Numbered from the stretch's first letter, positions 8,238 through 18,354 are shown. The stretch: DNA of 64,000 bases from Flavobacteriia bacterium (GCA_016183815.1 JACPDW010000036.1:1-64000); one strand, 5' to 3'. The notes: generated by a model not told the origin, from the sequence alone. Numbers and translations are program-made.

Positions 8238-8245
8238 TAGGTTTG
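8238..8245 (+). promoter_or_regulatory. Candidate promoter, -7 box TAGGTTTG
   Basis: It fits TAnnTTTG and ends 17 nt before the ATG at 8263. A TTG lies ~21 nt upstream (8214-8216), in the range expected for the -33 element of Bacteroidota promoters. Confidence 0.55.
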
Positions 8246-8262
8246 CAAAAAAAACATTTACA

Positions 8263-9402
8263 ATGAAATTTGGAACTAAAGCAATTCATGCAGGAGCACA
8301 TCCTGACCCAAGCACTGGAGCGATAATGACTCCAATTTATCAAACATCGACTTATGTCCAAGAGCAACCTGGGAAAAACAAAGGGTACGGTTACGCAAGA
8401 GGAAAAAACCCTACTAGAGAGGCACTTCAAGAAAATATTGCTGCATTAGAAAATGGAAAATATTGTGTTTGTTTTAGTAGTGGAGTTGCTGCAACCGACG
8501 CCGTTCTAAAATTATTAAAATCTGGTGATGAAGTGATAGCAGGAAATGATCTGTATGGTGGAACTTACAGATTATTTACAAAAATCTATGAATCGTTTGG
8601 AATTGTTTTTCATTTTGTGGATATAACAAAGCCAGAAAATATTTTACCATACATCAATTCTAAGACTAAATTGATTTGGGCAGAAACCCCTACCAATCCA
8701 ACAATGCAAATAGTTGATATAGTCGAATGTGCAAATATTGCGAAAAAAAACAATCTACTTTTTGTGGTGGACAATACTTTCGCTTCTCCCTATTTGCAAA
8801 ATCCACTCGATTTAGGTGCTGATATTGTTATGCATTCTGTAACAAAATATCTAGGTGGCCATAGTGATGTGGTAATGGGTGCTTTGATTACAAACAGAGC
8901 TGAATTACACGAAAAAATTTATTTTATTTTAAATAGTTCTGGTGCTAATCCAGGTCCGATGGATAGTTTTTTAGTTCTACGTGGAATTAAAACTCTACAT
9001 ATTAGAATGGAAAGACATTGTTTTAATGGAAAGTTGATTGCAGAATATTTAAATAAGCATCCAAAAATTGAAAAAGTGTATTGGCCTGGTTTTGAATCCC
9101 ATCCTAATCATGATGTGGCCAAAAAACAGATGAGAGGATTTGGGGGAATGATTTCAATTGTTTTAAAAGAAAAAAGTATTGAAAATACATTTAAAGTGGC
9201 TTCTTCGTTTAAAGTCTTTTCTTTAGCTGAATCATTGGGTGGGGTTGAATCATTGATTAATCACCCTGCTACAATGACTCATGCTGCAATACCTAAAGAG
9301 GAAAGAGAAAAGTCTGGCGTGGTGGATTCTTTATTACGTTTAAGTGTTGGCATTGAAGATGTTGAAGATTTAATTGCTGATTTGGAACAGGCACTTTCTT
9401 GA
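8263..9402 (+). CDS. Cystathionine gamma-synthase/lyase family PLP enzyme
   Basis: This 379-residue protein has the standard length of the Cys/Met-metabolism PLP family. Motifs in order are [60 protein letters not shown] and [15 protein letters not shown], whose Lys is the Schiff-base residue. [18 protein letters not shown] near the C-terminus fits cystathionine gamma-synthase or gamma-lyase. The family links cysteine and homocysteine metabolism through cystathionine. The sequence alone does not separate synthase (MetB) from lyase. The gene overlaps the following SDR gene by one base (TGATG), so the two are probably translated together, although no pathway link is obvious. Confidence 0.9.
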   Translation: MKFGTKAIHAGAHPDPSTGAIMTPIYQTSTYVQEQPGKNKGYGYARGKNPTREALQENIAALENGKYCVCFSSGVAATDAVLKLLKSGDEVIAGNDLYGGTYRLFTKIYESFGIVFHFVDITKPENILPYINSKTKLIWAETPTNPTMQIVDIVECANIAKKNNLLFVVDNTFASPYLQNPLDLGADIVMHSVTKYLGGHSDVVMGALITNRAELHEKIYFILNSSGANPGPMDSFLVLRGIKTLHIRMERHCFNGKLIAEYLNKHPKIEKVYWPGFESHPNHDVAKKQMRGFGGMISIVLKEKSIENTFKVASSFKVFSLAESLGGVESLINHPATMTHAAIPKEEREKSGVVDSLLRLSVGIEDVEDLIADLEQALS

Positions 9403-10091
9403 TGATTTACATCATTACTGGAATTTCAAGGGGAATAGGTAAAGCATTGGTTGAACATTATTTGAAAACCAATCAAAAGATTATTGGAATAGGTAGATTT
9501 AATCCTTTTAATGACAACAAAATTTCATTTATCCAATGTGATTTCTCTTCATTAGAAGAATTAAAAAAGATAAAATTACCCTTGTTAAAGGAAGAGGTAA
9601 CCCTTATTAATAATGCGGGTATTATTGGGGAAATTAGTCCCTTGATAAAAAAAGAAACTTTTGACGATCCATTTGTCTTTCAAGTGAATGTTTTTACACC
9701 CGTTTTTTTAATGAAAAAAGTACGCTTAAGTGTTGAGAACTCTAATCAACTTACTGTTTTAAATATCAGTTCAGGAGCAGGAAGGCGACCGATTGCTTCT
9801 TGGTCTTCTTACTGTGCTTCAAAAGCAGCTTTAGATAGTTACAGTGAAGTGTTTCAAGAAGAAGAAAAAGAACTTGGACATAAAACAAAAGTATATGCTT
9901 TAGCACCTGGAGTAATTGATACAGATATGCAAAAAAAAATAAGAGAAACAAAAGAAGAACTTTTTTCGTCTTGGAATTTTTTTAATGAACTAAAAAGTAA
10001 TAATAAGCTAAAGTCCGTTAAACAATGTGCTAAAGAGATTGCTGAATTTTTAGAATCGGAGAAAGATGAAAATGTTCTTTGTCGATTATGA
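9402..10091 (+). CDS. Short-chain dehydrogenase/reductase (SDR)
   Basis: The ATG at 9402 is chosen over a TTG at 9399 because it overlaps the preceding stop as TGATG, a typical coupling arrangement. The protein is a ~229-residue classical SDR. It has TGISRGIGKAL for NAD(P) binding, NNAGIIG, ISSGAG with the catalytic Ser, YCASKAALD with the Tyr-Lys pair, and a PGVIDTDM loop. The shape resembles sepiapterin or benzil reductases, which reduce carbonyls with NADPH in the cytoplasm. The substrate cannot be stated. Confidence 0.86.
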   Translation: MIYIITGISRGIGKALVEHYLKTNQKIIGIGRFNPFNDNKISFIQCDFSSLEELKKIKLPLLKEEVTLINNAGIIGEISPLIKKETFDDPFVFQVNVFTPVFLMKKVRLSVENSNQLTVLNISSGAGRRPIASWSSYCASKAALDSYSEVFQEEEKELGHKTKVYALAPGVIDTDMQKKIRETKEELFSSWNFFNELKSNNKLKSVKQCAKEIAEFLESEKDENVLCRL

Positions 10092-10194
10092 TTTGCAGTT
10101 TAATCAAAAAAAAATACCATTCATCAAAAAAAAAATATATAGAGCATTTTATTGTTTAATTTTATGAAATTATTCAAGCAAAAAAACTATAAAT

Positions 10195-12534
10195 ATGATT
10201 TTGAAACCTGTAAAACTTATAATTTTAATATTATCCTTTAGTTTAACTTCTTTTTATTTCTCTCAAGAAAATGGTGAATTAAAATATTGTGGTCAGCATC
10301 TTTTACATCAAAAAAATATGCAAAACCCAGATTATGCTCAACAATATTTATTAGATCAACAAGAGTTATCTGCCTTACAACAAATCGTTGAAAACAATCC
10401 AGAATTACAAAGAGGAACAGTATATAAAATTCCTATTGTATTTCATGTATTACACAATAATGGAGTTGAAAACATTTCTCGTGAACAAATTCTTGATGCT
10501 TTAAGAATTCTAAATAGAGATTATAGAAAGTTAAATGCCGATACAGCAACTGTTCAAAGTGAGTTTAGACCTCTAATAGCTGACATTGAAGTTGAATTTG
10601 TTTTGGCCACCAAAGCACCAAACGGCAATTGTTTTAACGGAATTACTAGAACACAATCTGTTATGACGTATGATGGTAACGATGGCTATGGTCAAGTAAC
10701 GGCAATTAAAAATGGAAATGATGTGTATCAAGGAGAATGGCCTGGAAATAAATACCTTAATATTTTTATTTGTGCAGACCTTGGTGATGGAGGAGCTGCT
10801 GGATATACTTCTCAACCTAGTAATTGGAGTGGTACTTCCATGACTAACGGTATTTGGGTACTTCATGATTATGTTGGGTCAATAGGTACTGGTGGAGAAG
10901 GAACGGACAGAACTTTAACACATGAAGCAGGTCATTGGTTAAATTTAGCTCATACTTGGGGTGACACCAATGAACCAGGTTTGGCTTCAAATTGCAATAC
11001 AGACGATGGAGTGACAGATACTCCAAACACAAGAGGTGTAACATCTTGTAATTTAAATGAAAATTATTGTGGACCAAAAGCAAACGTAGAAAATTATATG
11101 GATTACTCTTATTGCTCAAAAATGTTTACTACTGGTCAAAAAAACAGGATTAGAGCTGCCTTAGTTTCTTCTGTTGGGGGACGGAATAATCTTTGGCAAG
11201 CAGCAAATTTAACAGCAACAGGAGCAGATGGTACTTTAACTCTTTGCAATGCAGAGTTTTCAAGTAACAAAAATGTTGTATGTGTGGGAGATGAAGTAAA
11301 TTTTACTGATTTATCATACAATGCAGTAGAAAGTTGGAGTTGGAATTTTGAAGGTGCTTTATTAAATCAATCTAATGTACAGAATCCAACTGTAATGTAT
11401 TCAACACCAGGAGAGTATGATGTTACTCTAAATGCACACTTCGGTAGTGAAACTAAAACAACAACAAAATCAAATTGGATAAAAGTTCTTCCACAAAGTG
11501 ATGTAATTCCATTTTTTGAAGGATTTGAAGCATACAGTAGTTTAATCAATAATCCTAAATGGAGTTATACTAATCCACAAAACAACCAAGCTTTTGATAT
11601 AACTAATATTGGTCATACAGGTTCAAAGTCTGTTAAATTGACAAATTATAATCAATCTGCGGATAGTGAAGACGAACTACTTGCACCCCCTGTTGATTTA
11701 TCGGATGTTTCGGGAACAGTTACATTAACTTTCCGTTTTTCTTATCGTAAAAAAGCAAGTGCAAATAACGAAAAACTTCAAGTATTAGGCTCAAACAATT
11801 GTGGAAATACGTGGAATGTTTTAAAAAATATATCAGGTACAAATTTAGGGTCACAAGTGGTAACAAATGCTTGGACGCCTGCAAACCAATCTGAATGGAC
11901 AACAGCTCACGTAACAGGAGTATCATCTCAATATTTTGTAAATAATTTCTTGTATAAATTTAAATTTACCAGTGATGGTGGAAATAATATATATATCGAT
12001 GACATTAATATTTATAATGGTACACAATCAACAGACATTGTTTATGCCGATTCAGATAATGATGGAACAACAAATGACATAGATGAAGACGACGATAATG
12101 ATGGAGTTTTAGATATTAACGATGCATTTCCATTTGACCCTACGGAGACTACTGATACAGATGGAGATGGAATGGGAAATAATACTGACACAGATGACGA
12201 CAACGATACTGTCGCTGATGTTGATGACCCAGCTCCTTTAGATCCTTATTCACCTTTTGCGACTATTAACGAACTGCAAAATGATTTTGTTTTTGAGGTT
12301 TATCCCAATCCTGCTGATGACGAAATTGTGGTAGAATACACAATGATACATAAAAATCAAACCAAAATTGAAATAAGAAATGCAATTGGGCAAATTGTTC
12401 AAAGCCATAATGTAATGTCTAATTCTGGAAAAAATCTTGTATTTTTAGATATTAAAAATATTGAAGTTGGTTTATATACAGTTTTAATTCAAAATGGAAG
12501 CCAGCAATCATATAAAAAACTTTTGATAAAATAA
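10195..12534 (+). CDS. M43 (pappalysin-type) metalloprotease with PKD, TSP3-like repeats and T9SS domain
   Basis: This secreted protein of 779 residues has a signal peptide (LILSFSLTSFYFSQ). The catalytic domain carries the zinc site HEAGHWLNLAH (residues 243-253) and the Met-turn region NYMDYSYCSKMFTTGQ, as in M43 cytophagalysin-like proteases. A PKD-like domain (~355-430: FTDLSYNAVESWSWNFEG) and a jelly-roll-like module follow. Next comes a calcium-binding thrombospondin type 3-like stretch of DxDxDG units (~615-690: DEDDDNDGVLDINDAFPFDP), then a type A sorting domain (VYPNPADDEIVVEY). It should be exported by T9SS and digest extracellular protein. The paralogue just downstream lacks the DxD repeats. 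Confidence 0.93.
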   Translation: MILKPVKLIILILSFSLTSFYFSQENGELKYCGQHLLHQKNMQNPDYAQQYLLDQQELSALQQIVENNPELQRGTVYKIPIVFHVLHNNGVENISREQILDALRILNRDYRKLNADTATVQSEFRPLIADIEVEFVLATKAPNGNCFNGITRTQSVMTYDGNDGYGQVTAIKNGNDVYQGEWPGNKYLNIFICADLGDGGAAGYTSQPSNWSGTSMTNGIWVLHDYVGSIGTGGEGTDRTLTHEAGHWLNLAHTWGDTNEPGLASNCNTDDGVTDTPNTRGVTSCNLNENYCGPKANVENYMDYSYCSKMFTTGQKNRIRAALVSSVGGRNNLWQAANLTATGADGTLTLCNAEFSSNKNVVCVGDEVNFTDLSYNAVESWSWNFEGALLNQSNVQNPTVMYSTPGEYDVTLNAHFGSETKTTTKSNWIKVLPQSDVIPFFEGFEAYSSLINNPKWSYTNPQNNQAFDITNIGHTGSKSVKLTNYNQSADSEDELLAPPVDLSDVSGTVTLTFRFSYRKKASANNEKLQVLGSNNCGNTWNVLKNISGTNLGSQVVTNAWTPANQSEWTTAHVTGVSSQYFVNNFLYKFKFTSDGGNNIYIDDINIYNGTQSTDIVYADSDNDGTTNDIDEDDDNDGVLDINDAFPFDPTETTDTDGDGMGNNTDTDDDNDTVADVDDPAPLDPYSPFATINELQNDFVFEVYPNPADDEIVVEYTMIHKNQTKIEIRNAIGQIVQSHNVMSNSGKNLVFLDIKNIEVGLYTVLIQNGSQQSYKKLLIK

Positions 12535-12553
12535 TTTAACTCAATATTTTAGA

Positions 12554-14638
12554 GTGAAAAAAAATATTTTTTTATTAGTCTTATTTGCAGTTCAACAATT
12601 GTTTGCTCAATCTGAGGGTTTTACTTGTGGTACTCATAAAAAGTTAGAAGGTTTATTACAAAATCCTACCTTTCAAAATCAATTTTGGCAAAACAGAGCA
12701 AATATACAAGCTCTAATTGGTGATAACGATAGTTCTGAACTTGTGAGATCTACTATCTATACAATTCCAGTTGTTTTTCATGTTCTTCACAATGGCGGAG
12801 ATGAAAATATTTCTAGAGAACAAATTTTAGATGCTTTAGAGGTTTTAAATAGAGATTATAGAAAATTGAATACAGATGTAGCGACAGTTCATCAAAATTT
12901 TCAAGATATTGCTGCTGATATTGAAATAGAATTTAAATTGGCCACAAAAGCTCCTAACGGTCAATGTTTTAATGGAATTACTCGTACTCAATCTGATTTT
13001 AGTTTTAATGAAGATGGATGGGGACAAGTAGATGCAATTATTAATGGAAACGATGTATATCAAGGAGAATGGCCTGGAGATAGTTATTTAAACTTTTTTA
13101 TTTGTGGAGCTATTGGTTTTGGAGCTGCTGGATATACCTATTTGCCTGGAAGTATAGGAGAGAGTATGTATAATGGAATATGGGTGCTACATGAATATGT
13201 AGGTCGAATAGGTACTAGTGATGAAGGTCGTTCTCGAGTATTAACTCATGAAGTTGGGCATTGGTTGGATTTACCACATACTTGGGGTTATACTAATGAC
13301 CCTGGTTTGCCAGATAATTGTTTCTCAGATGACGAGATTTTAGATACACCCAATACCATAGGTTCAACTTGGTGTAATCTTAATGAAAACACTTGCGGAG
13401 AAATAGCAAATGTAGAAAATTATATGGATTATTCTTATTGTTCAAAAATGTTTACCCTCGGTCAAAAAGACAGAATGAGGGCTACTTTGTCCTCTGGAAT
13501 TGACAATAGAAACAATTTATGGACAAATACAAATTTAATAAATACGGGAACTTTTGAAGAACCATATCTTTGTAAAGCAACTTTTACACAAGATATGCAG
13601 TTAATTTGCCAAGGAGAAGATATTCAATTCACTGATTTATCCTATAACAAAGCTGTTTCTTGGAATTGGTATTTTGAAGGAGGTAATCCATCTACTTCTA
13701 CTGAACAACATCCGATTGTTAGCTATTTACAAACAGGAACTTTTGATGTTAAATTGGTTGTTTCTGATGGTACAAACAGCGATTCAGTAACAGTTAATCA
13801 AGCGGTAATTGTCAATAATCCAAGTTTGAGTCTTCCATTTAGCGATGATTTTGATTCATACACCTCACTTTCGAACCAAAACGTTTGGAAAGTATCAAAT
13901 CCTCAATTAAATAATGCTTTTGAAATTACAAATCAAGCTGCTTTTTCTGAAACGAATTCAGTTTACCTTCTTAACTATTTTGAATTTGGACCAAATACAG
14001 ATGAGATAATCTCTCCAAACTTTGATTTGAGTTCTATCGACTCAATGCTAACTCTTTCCTTCTTTTTCGCTTATCAAAAATATCCTGATGTGAATAATGA
14101 AAAATTGCAAGTTTATGTTTCTTCAGATTGTGGAAAAACATGGATTCTTAGAAGAACAATCAGTGGCACTTTATTATACAATGAAGAAAATACCTCATCC
14201 TATTTTCCTAGCTCAAGAGAGGAATGGCAATTGGTTCATGTGAACAATATTACAGAATCGTATTGGAGTCCTAATTTTTTATTTAAATTCAAGTTTTCTG
14301 GTTTTGAAGGAAATAATATTTTTATTGATAATGTAAATCTTTATGAAGGGCCTCCTGATGAAACCTTAACACAACTGGGAACAGTTTCTTTGCAAAATGA
14401 ATCGTTTAAAATTTTCCCCAATCCAACAAACAATTGGTTTACTCTTTATTCAGATAATAATTTGACTGAAATGAATTTCGAATTAATTGATGTATTGGGT
14501 CAAAAAATTGAAGTGAATAGTCTTCAACTGGCATCAAACCAAATAAAAATTGATGTGAGTAATTGTCCATCTGGAATTTACCTTCTAAAAGTGTTTAATA
14601 ACGATAAAGAATTTATCTATAAATTATCAATTAAATAA
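12554..14638 (+). CDS. M43 (pappalysin-type) metalloprotease, paralogue with T9SS domain
   Basis: This is a tandem paralogue of the preceding gene, 19 bp downstream. The start is GTG (12554), supported because it places a signal peptide, KKNIFLLVLFAVQQLFAQ, exactly at the N-terminus. The zinc site is HEVGHWLDLPH (residues 232-242), and NYMDYSYCSKMFTLGQ is the Met-turn region. A PKD-like domain (FTDLSYNKAVSWNWYFEGG), a jelly-roll-like module and a type A sorting domain (IFPNPTNNWFTLYS) follow. The thrombospondin type 3-like stretch of the neighbour is missing, so the sorting domain joins the jelly roll directly. It is expected to be secreted and proteolytic. The two genes are probably co-transcribed. 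Confidence 0.92.
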   Translation: MKKNIFLLVLFAVQQLFAQSEGFTCGTHKKLEGLLQNPTFQNQFWQNRANIQALIGDNDSSELVRSTIYTIPVVFHVLHNGGDENISREQILDALEVLNRDYRKLNTDVATVHQNFQDIAADIEIEFKLATKAPNGQCFNGITRTQSDFSFNEDGWGQVDAIINGNDVYQGEWPGDSYLNFFICGAIGFGAAGYTYLPGSIGESMYNGIWVLHEYVGRIGTSDEGRSRVLTHEVGHWLDLPHTWGYTNDPGLPDNCFSDDEILDTPNTIGSTWCNLNENTCGEIANVENYMDYSYCSKMFTLGQKDRMRATLSSGIDNRNNLWTNTNLINTGTFEEPYLCKATFTQDMQLICQGEDIQFTDLSYNKAVSWNWYFEGGNPSTSTEQHPIVSYLQTGTFDVKLVVSDGTNSDSVTVNQAVIVNNPSLSLPFSDDFDSYTSLSNQNVWKVSNPQLNNAFEITNQAAFSETNSVYLLNYFEFGPNTDEIISPNFDLSSIDSMLTLSFFFAYQKYPDVNNEKLQVYVSSDCGKTWILRRTISGTLLYNEENTSSYFPSSREEWQLVHVNNITESYWSPNFLFKFKFSGFEGNNIFIDNVNLYEGPPDETLTQLGTVSLQNESFKIFPNPTNNWFTLYSDNNLTEMNFELIDVLGQKIEVNSLQLASNQIKIDVSNCPSGIYLLKVFNNDKEFIYKLSIK

Positions 14639-14639
14639 T

Positions 14640-14659
14640 AATTCTGCTTTTTTAGAATT
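14640..14659. terminator. Short inverted repeat between convergent genes
   Basis: AATTCT and AGAATT face each other around a T-rich loop in the 13-bp gap between the M43 gene and the convergent TonB receptor gene, overlapping the latter's stop. A shared weak terminator is possible. The stem is only 6 bp and A/T-rich. Confidence 0.3.
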
Positions 14660-17033
14660 GTAACTTATATACAAAATTTGGAAAAAAACCAATTTGATAA
14701 GCAGTATTGATGCTTTTTGTATTCTCGCTGTATCTTTGAGCAAATACATTTTTATTATTGGTAATATTTTGAATATCAAAAAATAGAGATTGTGATAATT
14801 TTCTTTTTTTACTGTTCAAATTCACTCCAAATTTAACATCTAATCGTAAGAAATCTGGATTTTTTTCTGAAAAAGCAAAATCATCACCTTTCAGAGTTTG
14901 TTTGTTGATTTCGATACTTTTATCAAGATCAATTGGCGTAAAAAATCGTCCTCCTGCATGAGTAAATTTTATATCGAAAGAAAACCGTTGTCTTTTATCT
15001 TTTCCAAAACTAAACTCTTTCCCAAATAATAAATTATAAACATACTGACCGTTAAAAGCTGTGTTGTGAGTTACCTTGTCGTACCCTTTGTATTTGGATT
15101 CGTAAAGAGAACCAGAAAAAAGCAAGTAATAAGATTTACTAAAAAATTTTTCAATAGTCAATTCTAAGCCATAATTTTCTCCAGTACCTACATTTTGTAA
15201 GTAGGCCTGTTCATTGGGTATAAAACCCGCACCAGTGTTTAACATAGAATAACTTCTATAATAGGGGGAAACAGGCACATCAAACAAATATTGGTAATAG
15301 GTCTCCCCTTTGATACGCCAATCTTTAAAAGGTAACCAATCATAAGAAAGCACAAAATGATGACTTTTAGTAAAATCTAAATCTTTGTTAGATTGAACAT
15401 ATTGATTGGAGCTGTCTAAATTCCTATAAAAATAGACATCAGTAGGTTGCATTTGACTATGTAAACCATATCCTACACCAAGAGTACTTTTTGTATTGAC
15501 TTGCCATTTTAATCCCCATCTTGGTTCAAGTGCAAAAGACTGATTTAATGTTAGAAATTGAGTCCTAAAACCAACATTCATTGAAAGTTCATTTGTAAAA
15601 TTATATTTTGCATGAGCAAACCCTTGAATGAGAGAAGTGTAATCGTTAAAATCCCATATTTCAAGCCAATAAGGGGTATAGGTTCTGTTTTTATACAATA
15701 AAGTTAAATGAAACAATTCCTCAAGTACGCCAATTTTAAGAAACAGTTTAGAATTTACTTTTGAATGGAAAGCCGTATTAAAAGAATATCGTTGTTGGGC
15801 TGTTTTGTTAATAATAATTCTAGTCACTTCTGAAGTGGTTTTATTTATAGAATCCTCATCATAGATAGATCCATTATAAGTTGCTCCAACAATTGTTTTG
15901 AAATAAGATTTTTCATTAATTCTTCCAAAATGACTGAAACCAATTAAACCAATTTTACTTGTAAAATAGGAATCTCTATTTGGAAAAGCAAATAAATCTG
16001 CAGAGTCAACTTCATCGTGTTTAAATTCGATTTTACTTGTTCCCCCAATTCCAAAAAGAGTAAACTTACCCCATTTGGTATTACCACTGTTAATTTTAAA
16101 GGACAAATCTTGATAAAATGGAGTAGCAGTTGTTCCAATATTTAGACCAATAGCTTGTGCAATTCCTGTAAATGAATATCTATATGCTACAAGATAGGAA
16201 GAGGAATTTCCTTTTTTAATAGGTCCTTCTGTCATGGCTTCTATTCCAGTCAGCATACCAAATTGAATGGTGTGTTCTCTTTTGTCAGTGTTTCCGCTTC
16301 TAAAACCCAAATCAAAAACTCCAGCATTGGCATTGCCATATTCTGATGGAAAAGCAGAGGTGAAAAAATCGGAATTTTTTAAAATATTTGTATTGATACC
16401 ACTTACTGGTCCTCCAGTTGTTCCGATAGTAGAAAAATGATTTGGATTAGGAATATTCAATCCTTCAATTCTCCAAAGCACACCAGTAGGGGAGTTTCCT
16501 CTAATTACTATATCGTTTCTAGAATCATCAGGAGTACTAACGCCAGCAAAATTAGCCGCCAATCTAGAGGGGTCTGAACGTCCACCAGCAAAACGATTCA
16601 CTTCTTCCGTACTGAAAGAACGTGCACTTACTGACGAAAGTTCATTTATTGTTTCATGTTTTTTTGTTCCTACGACTTGTACTTCTTTTATTTCGCTGAC
16701 CAACTCTTCCAATGAAATATCCAATTCTACTTGTTTTCCAGCAGAAAGATTTATGTTAGACATTTGAATGGTTTTGTAACCAGAATAGGAAAAAGTAATA
16801 TCGTATTTCCCTGGCAATAGATTTTCCAATCTAAATTTTCCGTTGACATCACTCAATACTTTTTTTATTGGTGAAGTATTTGTAATACTTATAATAACAC
16901 CTGGAATACCAACTTGAGATTCTTTGTCAAGTATTGTACCTTTAATTACTTGAAAATTTTCTTGAGAAAAAAGAATATTGGAAAATATCAAAAAAAAAAA
17001 TAGAATTGTATTTTTATTCCAAAAGGAGCACAT
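14652..17033 (-). CDS. TonB-dependent receptor with carboxypeptidase-regulatory-like domain
   Basis: This 793-residue paralogue of the receptor at 4581 has a signal peptide (FFFLIFSNILFSQ) and a CarboxypepD_reg-like domain (VIKGTILDKESQVGIPGV, LSDVNGKFRLENLLPGKY). A plug with GGRSDPSRLAANFAGVS, DDSRNDIVIRGNSP and WRIEGLNIPNPNHF is followed by a C-terminal barrel ending in aromatic Phe (FVYKLQF), as outer-membrane proteins do. It should be a TonB-energised importer. It starts directly after the stop of the small lipoprotein gene upstream (no gap), so the two form an operon. No SusD homologue is present and the substrate is unknown. Confidence 0.93.
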   Translation of the reverse strand: MCSFWNKNTILFFFLIFSNILFSQENFQVIKGTILDKESQVGIPGVIISITNTSPIKKVLSDVNGKFRLENLLPGKYDITFSYSGYKTIQMSNINLSAGKQVELDISLEELVSEIKEVQVVGTKKHETINELSSVSARSFSTEEVNRFAGGRSDPSRLAANFAGVSTPDDSRNDIVIRGNSPTGVLWRIEGLNIPNPNHFSTIGTTGGPVSGINTNILKNSDFFTSAFPSEYGNANAGVFDLGFRSGNTDKREHTIQFGMLTGIEAMTEGPIKKGNSSSYLVAYRYSFTGIAQAIGLNIGTTATPFYQDLSFKINSGNTKWGKFTLFGIGGTSKIEFKHDEVDSADLFAFPNRDSYFTSKIGLIGFSHFGRINEKSYFKTIVGATYNGSIYDEDSINKTTSEVTRIIINKTAQQRYSFNTAFHSKVNSKLFLKIGVLEELFHLTLLYKNRTYTPYWLEIWDFNDYTSLIQGFAHAKYNFTNELSMNVGFRTQFLTLNQSFALEPRWGLKWQVNTKSTLGVGYGLHSQMQPTDVYFYRNLDSSNQYVQSNKDLDFTKSHHFVLSYDWLPFKDWRIKGETYYQYLFDVPVSPYYRSYSMLNTGAGFIPNEQAYLQNVGTGENYGLELTIEKFFSKSYYLLFSGSLYESKYKGYDKVTHNTAFNGQYVYNLLFGKEFSFGKDKRQRFSFDIKFTHAGGRFFTPIDLDKSIEINKQTLKGDDFAFSEKNPDFLRLDVKFGVNLNSKKRKLSQSLFFDIQNITNNKNVFAQRYSENTKSINTAYQIGFFPNFVYKLQF

Positions 17034-17648
17034 TTAATATCTGATTAAGTCTATTATTTGAGTAATAAAAACAATTGCACTAAGTCCAGCTAATCCATAC
17101 CAAACATAAATCATTGGTGCAACAGCAGCAAGTCCAAGGATAACAAACAATACTATTAAACCTGCAAATAAAACTGTTAAAATTATGTTAATGGTTAAAT
17201 CGCCATCTATTCTACTTTTTTGATTCAAATTACTTTCATTCTTTGTTTGTTTAGATGAACTAACATTGATTTCTTGGGATTTATGTTCAACTTCTGAATT
17301 CATCATTTCATGTAAAATATCATTTGAAGATGTTGAAACAGCATTTTCTTCAGAAGTAAAAAGATTTTCATTTTTATCAAAGGAATTCAATTTATTATGA
17401 TTCATTTCTGTGTTTGAAAATGAATTATTTATTGAAATTTCTTCATTGGAAAGAGTAAAATCTTCATTGTTAGAAATTTCAGAAATTGTTATATTCTTTT
17501 GAGATTCGTCATTTTCAGCAGTAGTTTTGTAATTTTTGTGCCATTGTACAAAATAACCCTTCTGATGTAATCGTTTTTGAACAGTACAGGAAGACACAAT
17601 AGAGAAGAGTAAAGCGATTGTCAACAAAGAGTTTAAGACATTTTTCAT
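17034..17648 (-). CDS. Small lipoprotein with C-terminal membrane segments
   Basis: The 204-residue protein has a lipoprotein signal (LLFSIVSSC, lipobox Cys at ~21). The conserved-looking segment VQKRLHQKGYFVQWHKN follows, then an Asn/Ser/Glu-rich linker (~45-140) of low complexity. Two hydrophobic segments (~150-175 and ~180-200) close the protein. Proteins with a KR..KGY segment after a lipobox are common in Bacteroidota, but I know no assigned function. Its stop abuts the start of the TonB receptor, so a joint role at the envelope is possible; this is inference. A lipid anchor combined with transmembrane helices is unusual and worth checking. Confidence 0.75.
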   Translation of the reverse strand: MKNVLNSLLTIALLFSIVSSCTVQKRLHQKGYFVQWHKNYKTTAENDESQKNITISEISNNEDFTLSNEEISINNSFSNTEMNHNKLNSFDKNENLFTSEENAVSTSSNDILHEMMNSEVEHKSQEINVSSSKQTKNESNLNQKSRIDGDLTINIILTVLFAGLIVLFVILGLAAVAPMIYVWYGLAGLSAIVFITQIIDLIRY

Positions 17649-17697
17649 AGTTTATTTATTTTATTTTTAATTAAATATAATCAGATAGAGAATTGGG

Positions 17698-18354
17698 TTA
17701 AATTTTCATTTCTGGAACAGAATCAGGCACAATTAATTCACCTTCTGTTTTATCGATTATTTCTTGAACGCTTACACCTGGAGCTCTTTCTATCAAATGA
17801 AATTTACCGTCTTTAATTTCTAAAACAGCAATTTCTGTTACTACTTTTTTCACACAGCCAACGCCAGTTAAAGGCAAAGTACATTCTTTAAGTATTTTAG
17901 ATTCACCAGCTTTATTGGTGTGCATCATTGCAACAATAATATTTTCAGCAGAAGCAACTAAATCCATTGCACCACCCATTCCTTTGACCATTTTACCTGG
18001 AATTTTCCAATTGGCTATATTTCCATTTTGAGAAACTTCCATAGCACCTAAAACGGTAAGTTGAACGTGTTGTCCTCTAATCATAGCAAAAGAAGTAGCT
18101 GAATCAAATAAAGATGCTCCAGCTCTTAAAGTTACTGTCTGTTTACCTGCATTAATTAAATCAGGATCTTCTTCACCTTCGAAGGGGAAAGGTCCCATAC
18201 CTAAAATTCCGTTTTCAGATTGAAATTCGACGTCGATTCCTTCAGGAATATAGTTGGCGACAAGTGTTGGTATTCCAATGCCTAAGTTGACATACCATCC
18301 ATTTTTTAGTTCTTGAGCAATTCTTTTTGCTATACCATTTTTATCTAAAGCCAT
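17698..18354 (-). CDS. scoB: 3-oxoacid CoA-transferase subunit B
   Basis: The 218-residue protein matches the beta subunit of succinyl-CoA:3-ketoacid CoA-transferase in length and motifs. It has GWYVNLGIGIPTLVANYIPE, then SENGILGMGP whose Glu is the CoA-thioester-forming residue, and GGAMDLV. It transfers CoA between succinyl-CoA and acetoacetate in ketone-body or short-chain acid metabolism and needs a subunit A. No subunit A gene lies beside it in this window. The gap to the next minus-strand gene upstream (124 bp) contains only a candidate promoter. In related bacteria the two subunits are often, but not always, adjacent. Confidence 0.93.
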   Translation of the reverse strand: MALDKNGIAKRIAQELKNGWYVNLGIGIPTLVANYIPEGIDVEFQSENGILGMGPFPFEGEEDPDLINAGKQTVTLRAGASLFDSATSFAMIRGQHVQLTVLGAMEVSQNGNIANWKIPGKMVKGMGGAMDLVASAENIIVAMMHTNKAGESKILKECTLPLTGVGCVKKVVTEIAVLEIKDGKFHLIERAPGVSVQEIIDKTEGELIVPDSVPEMKI

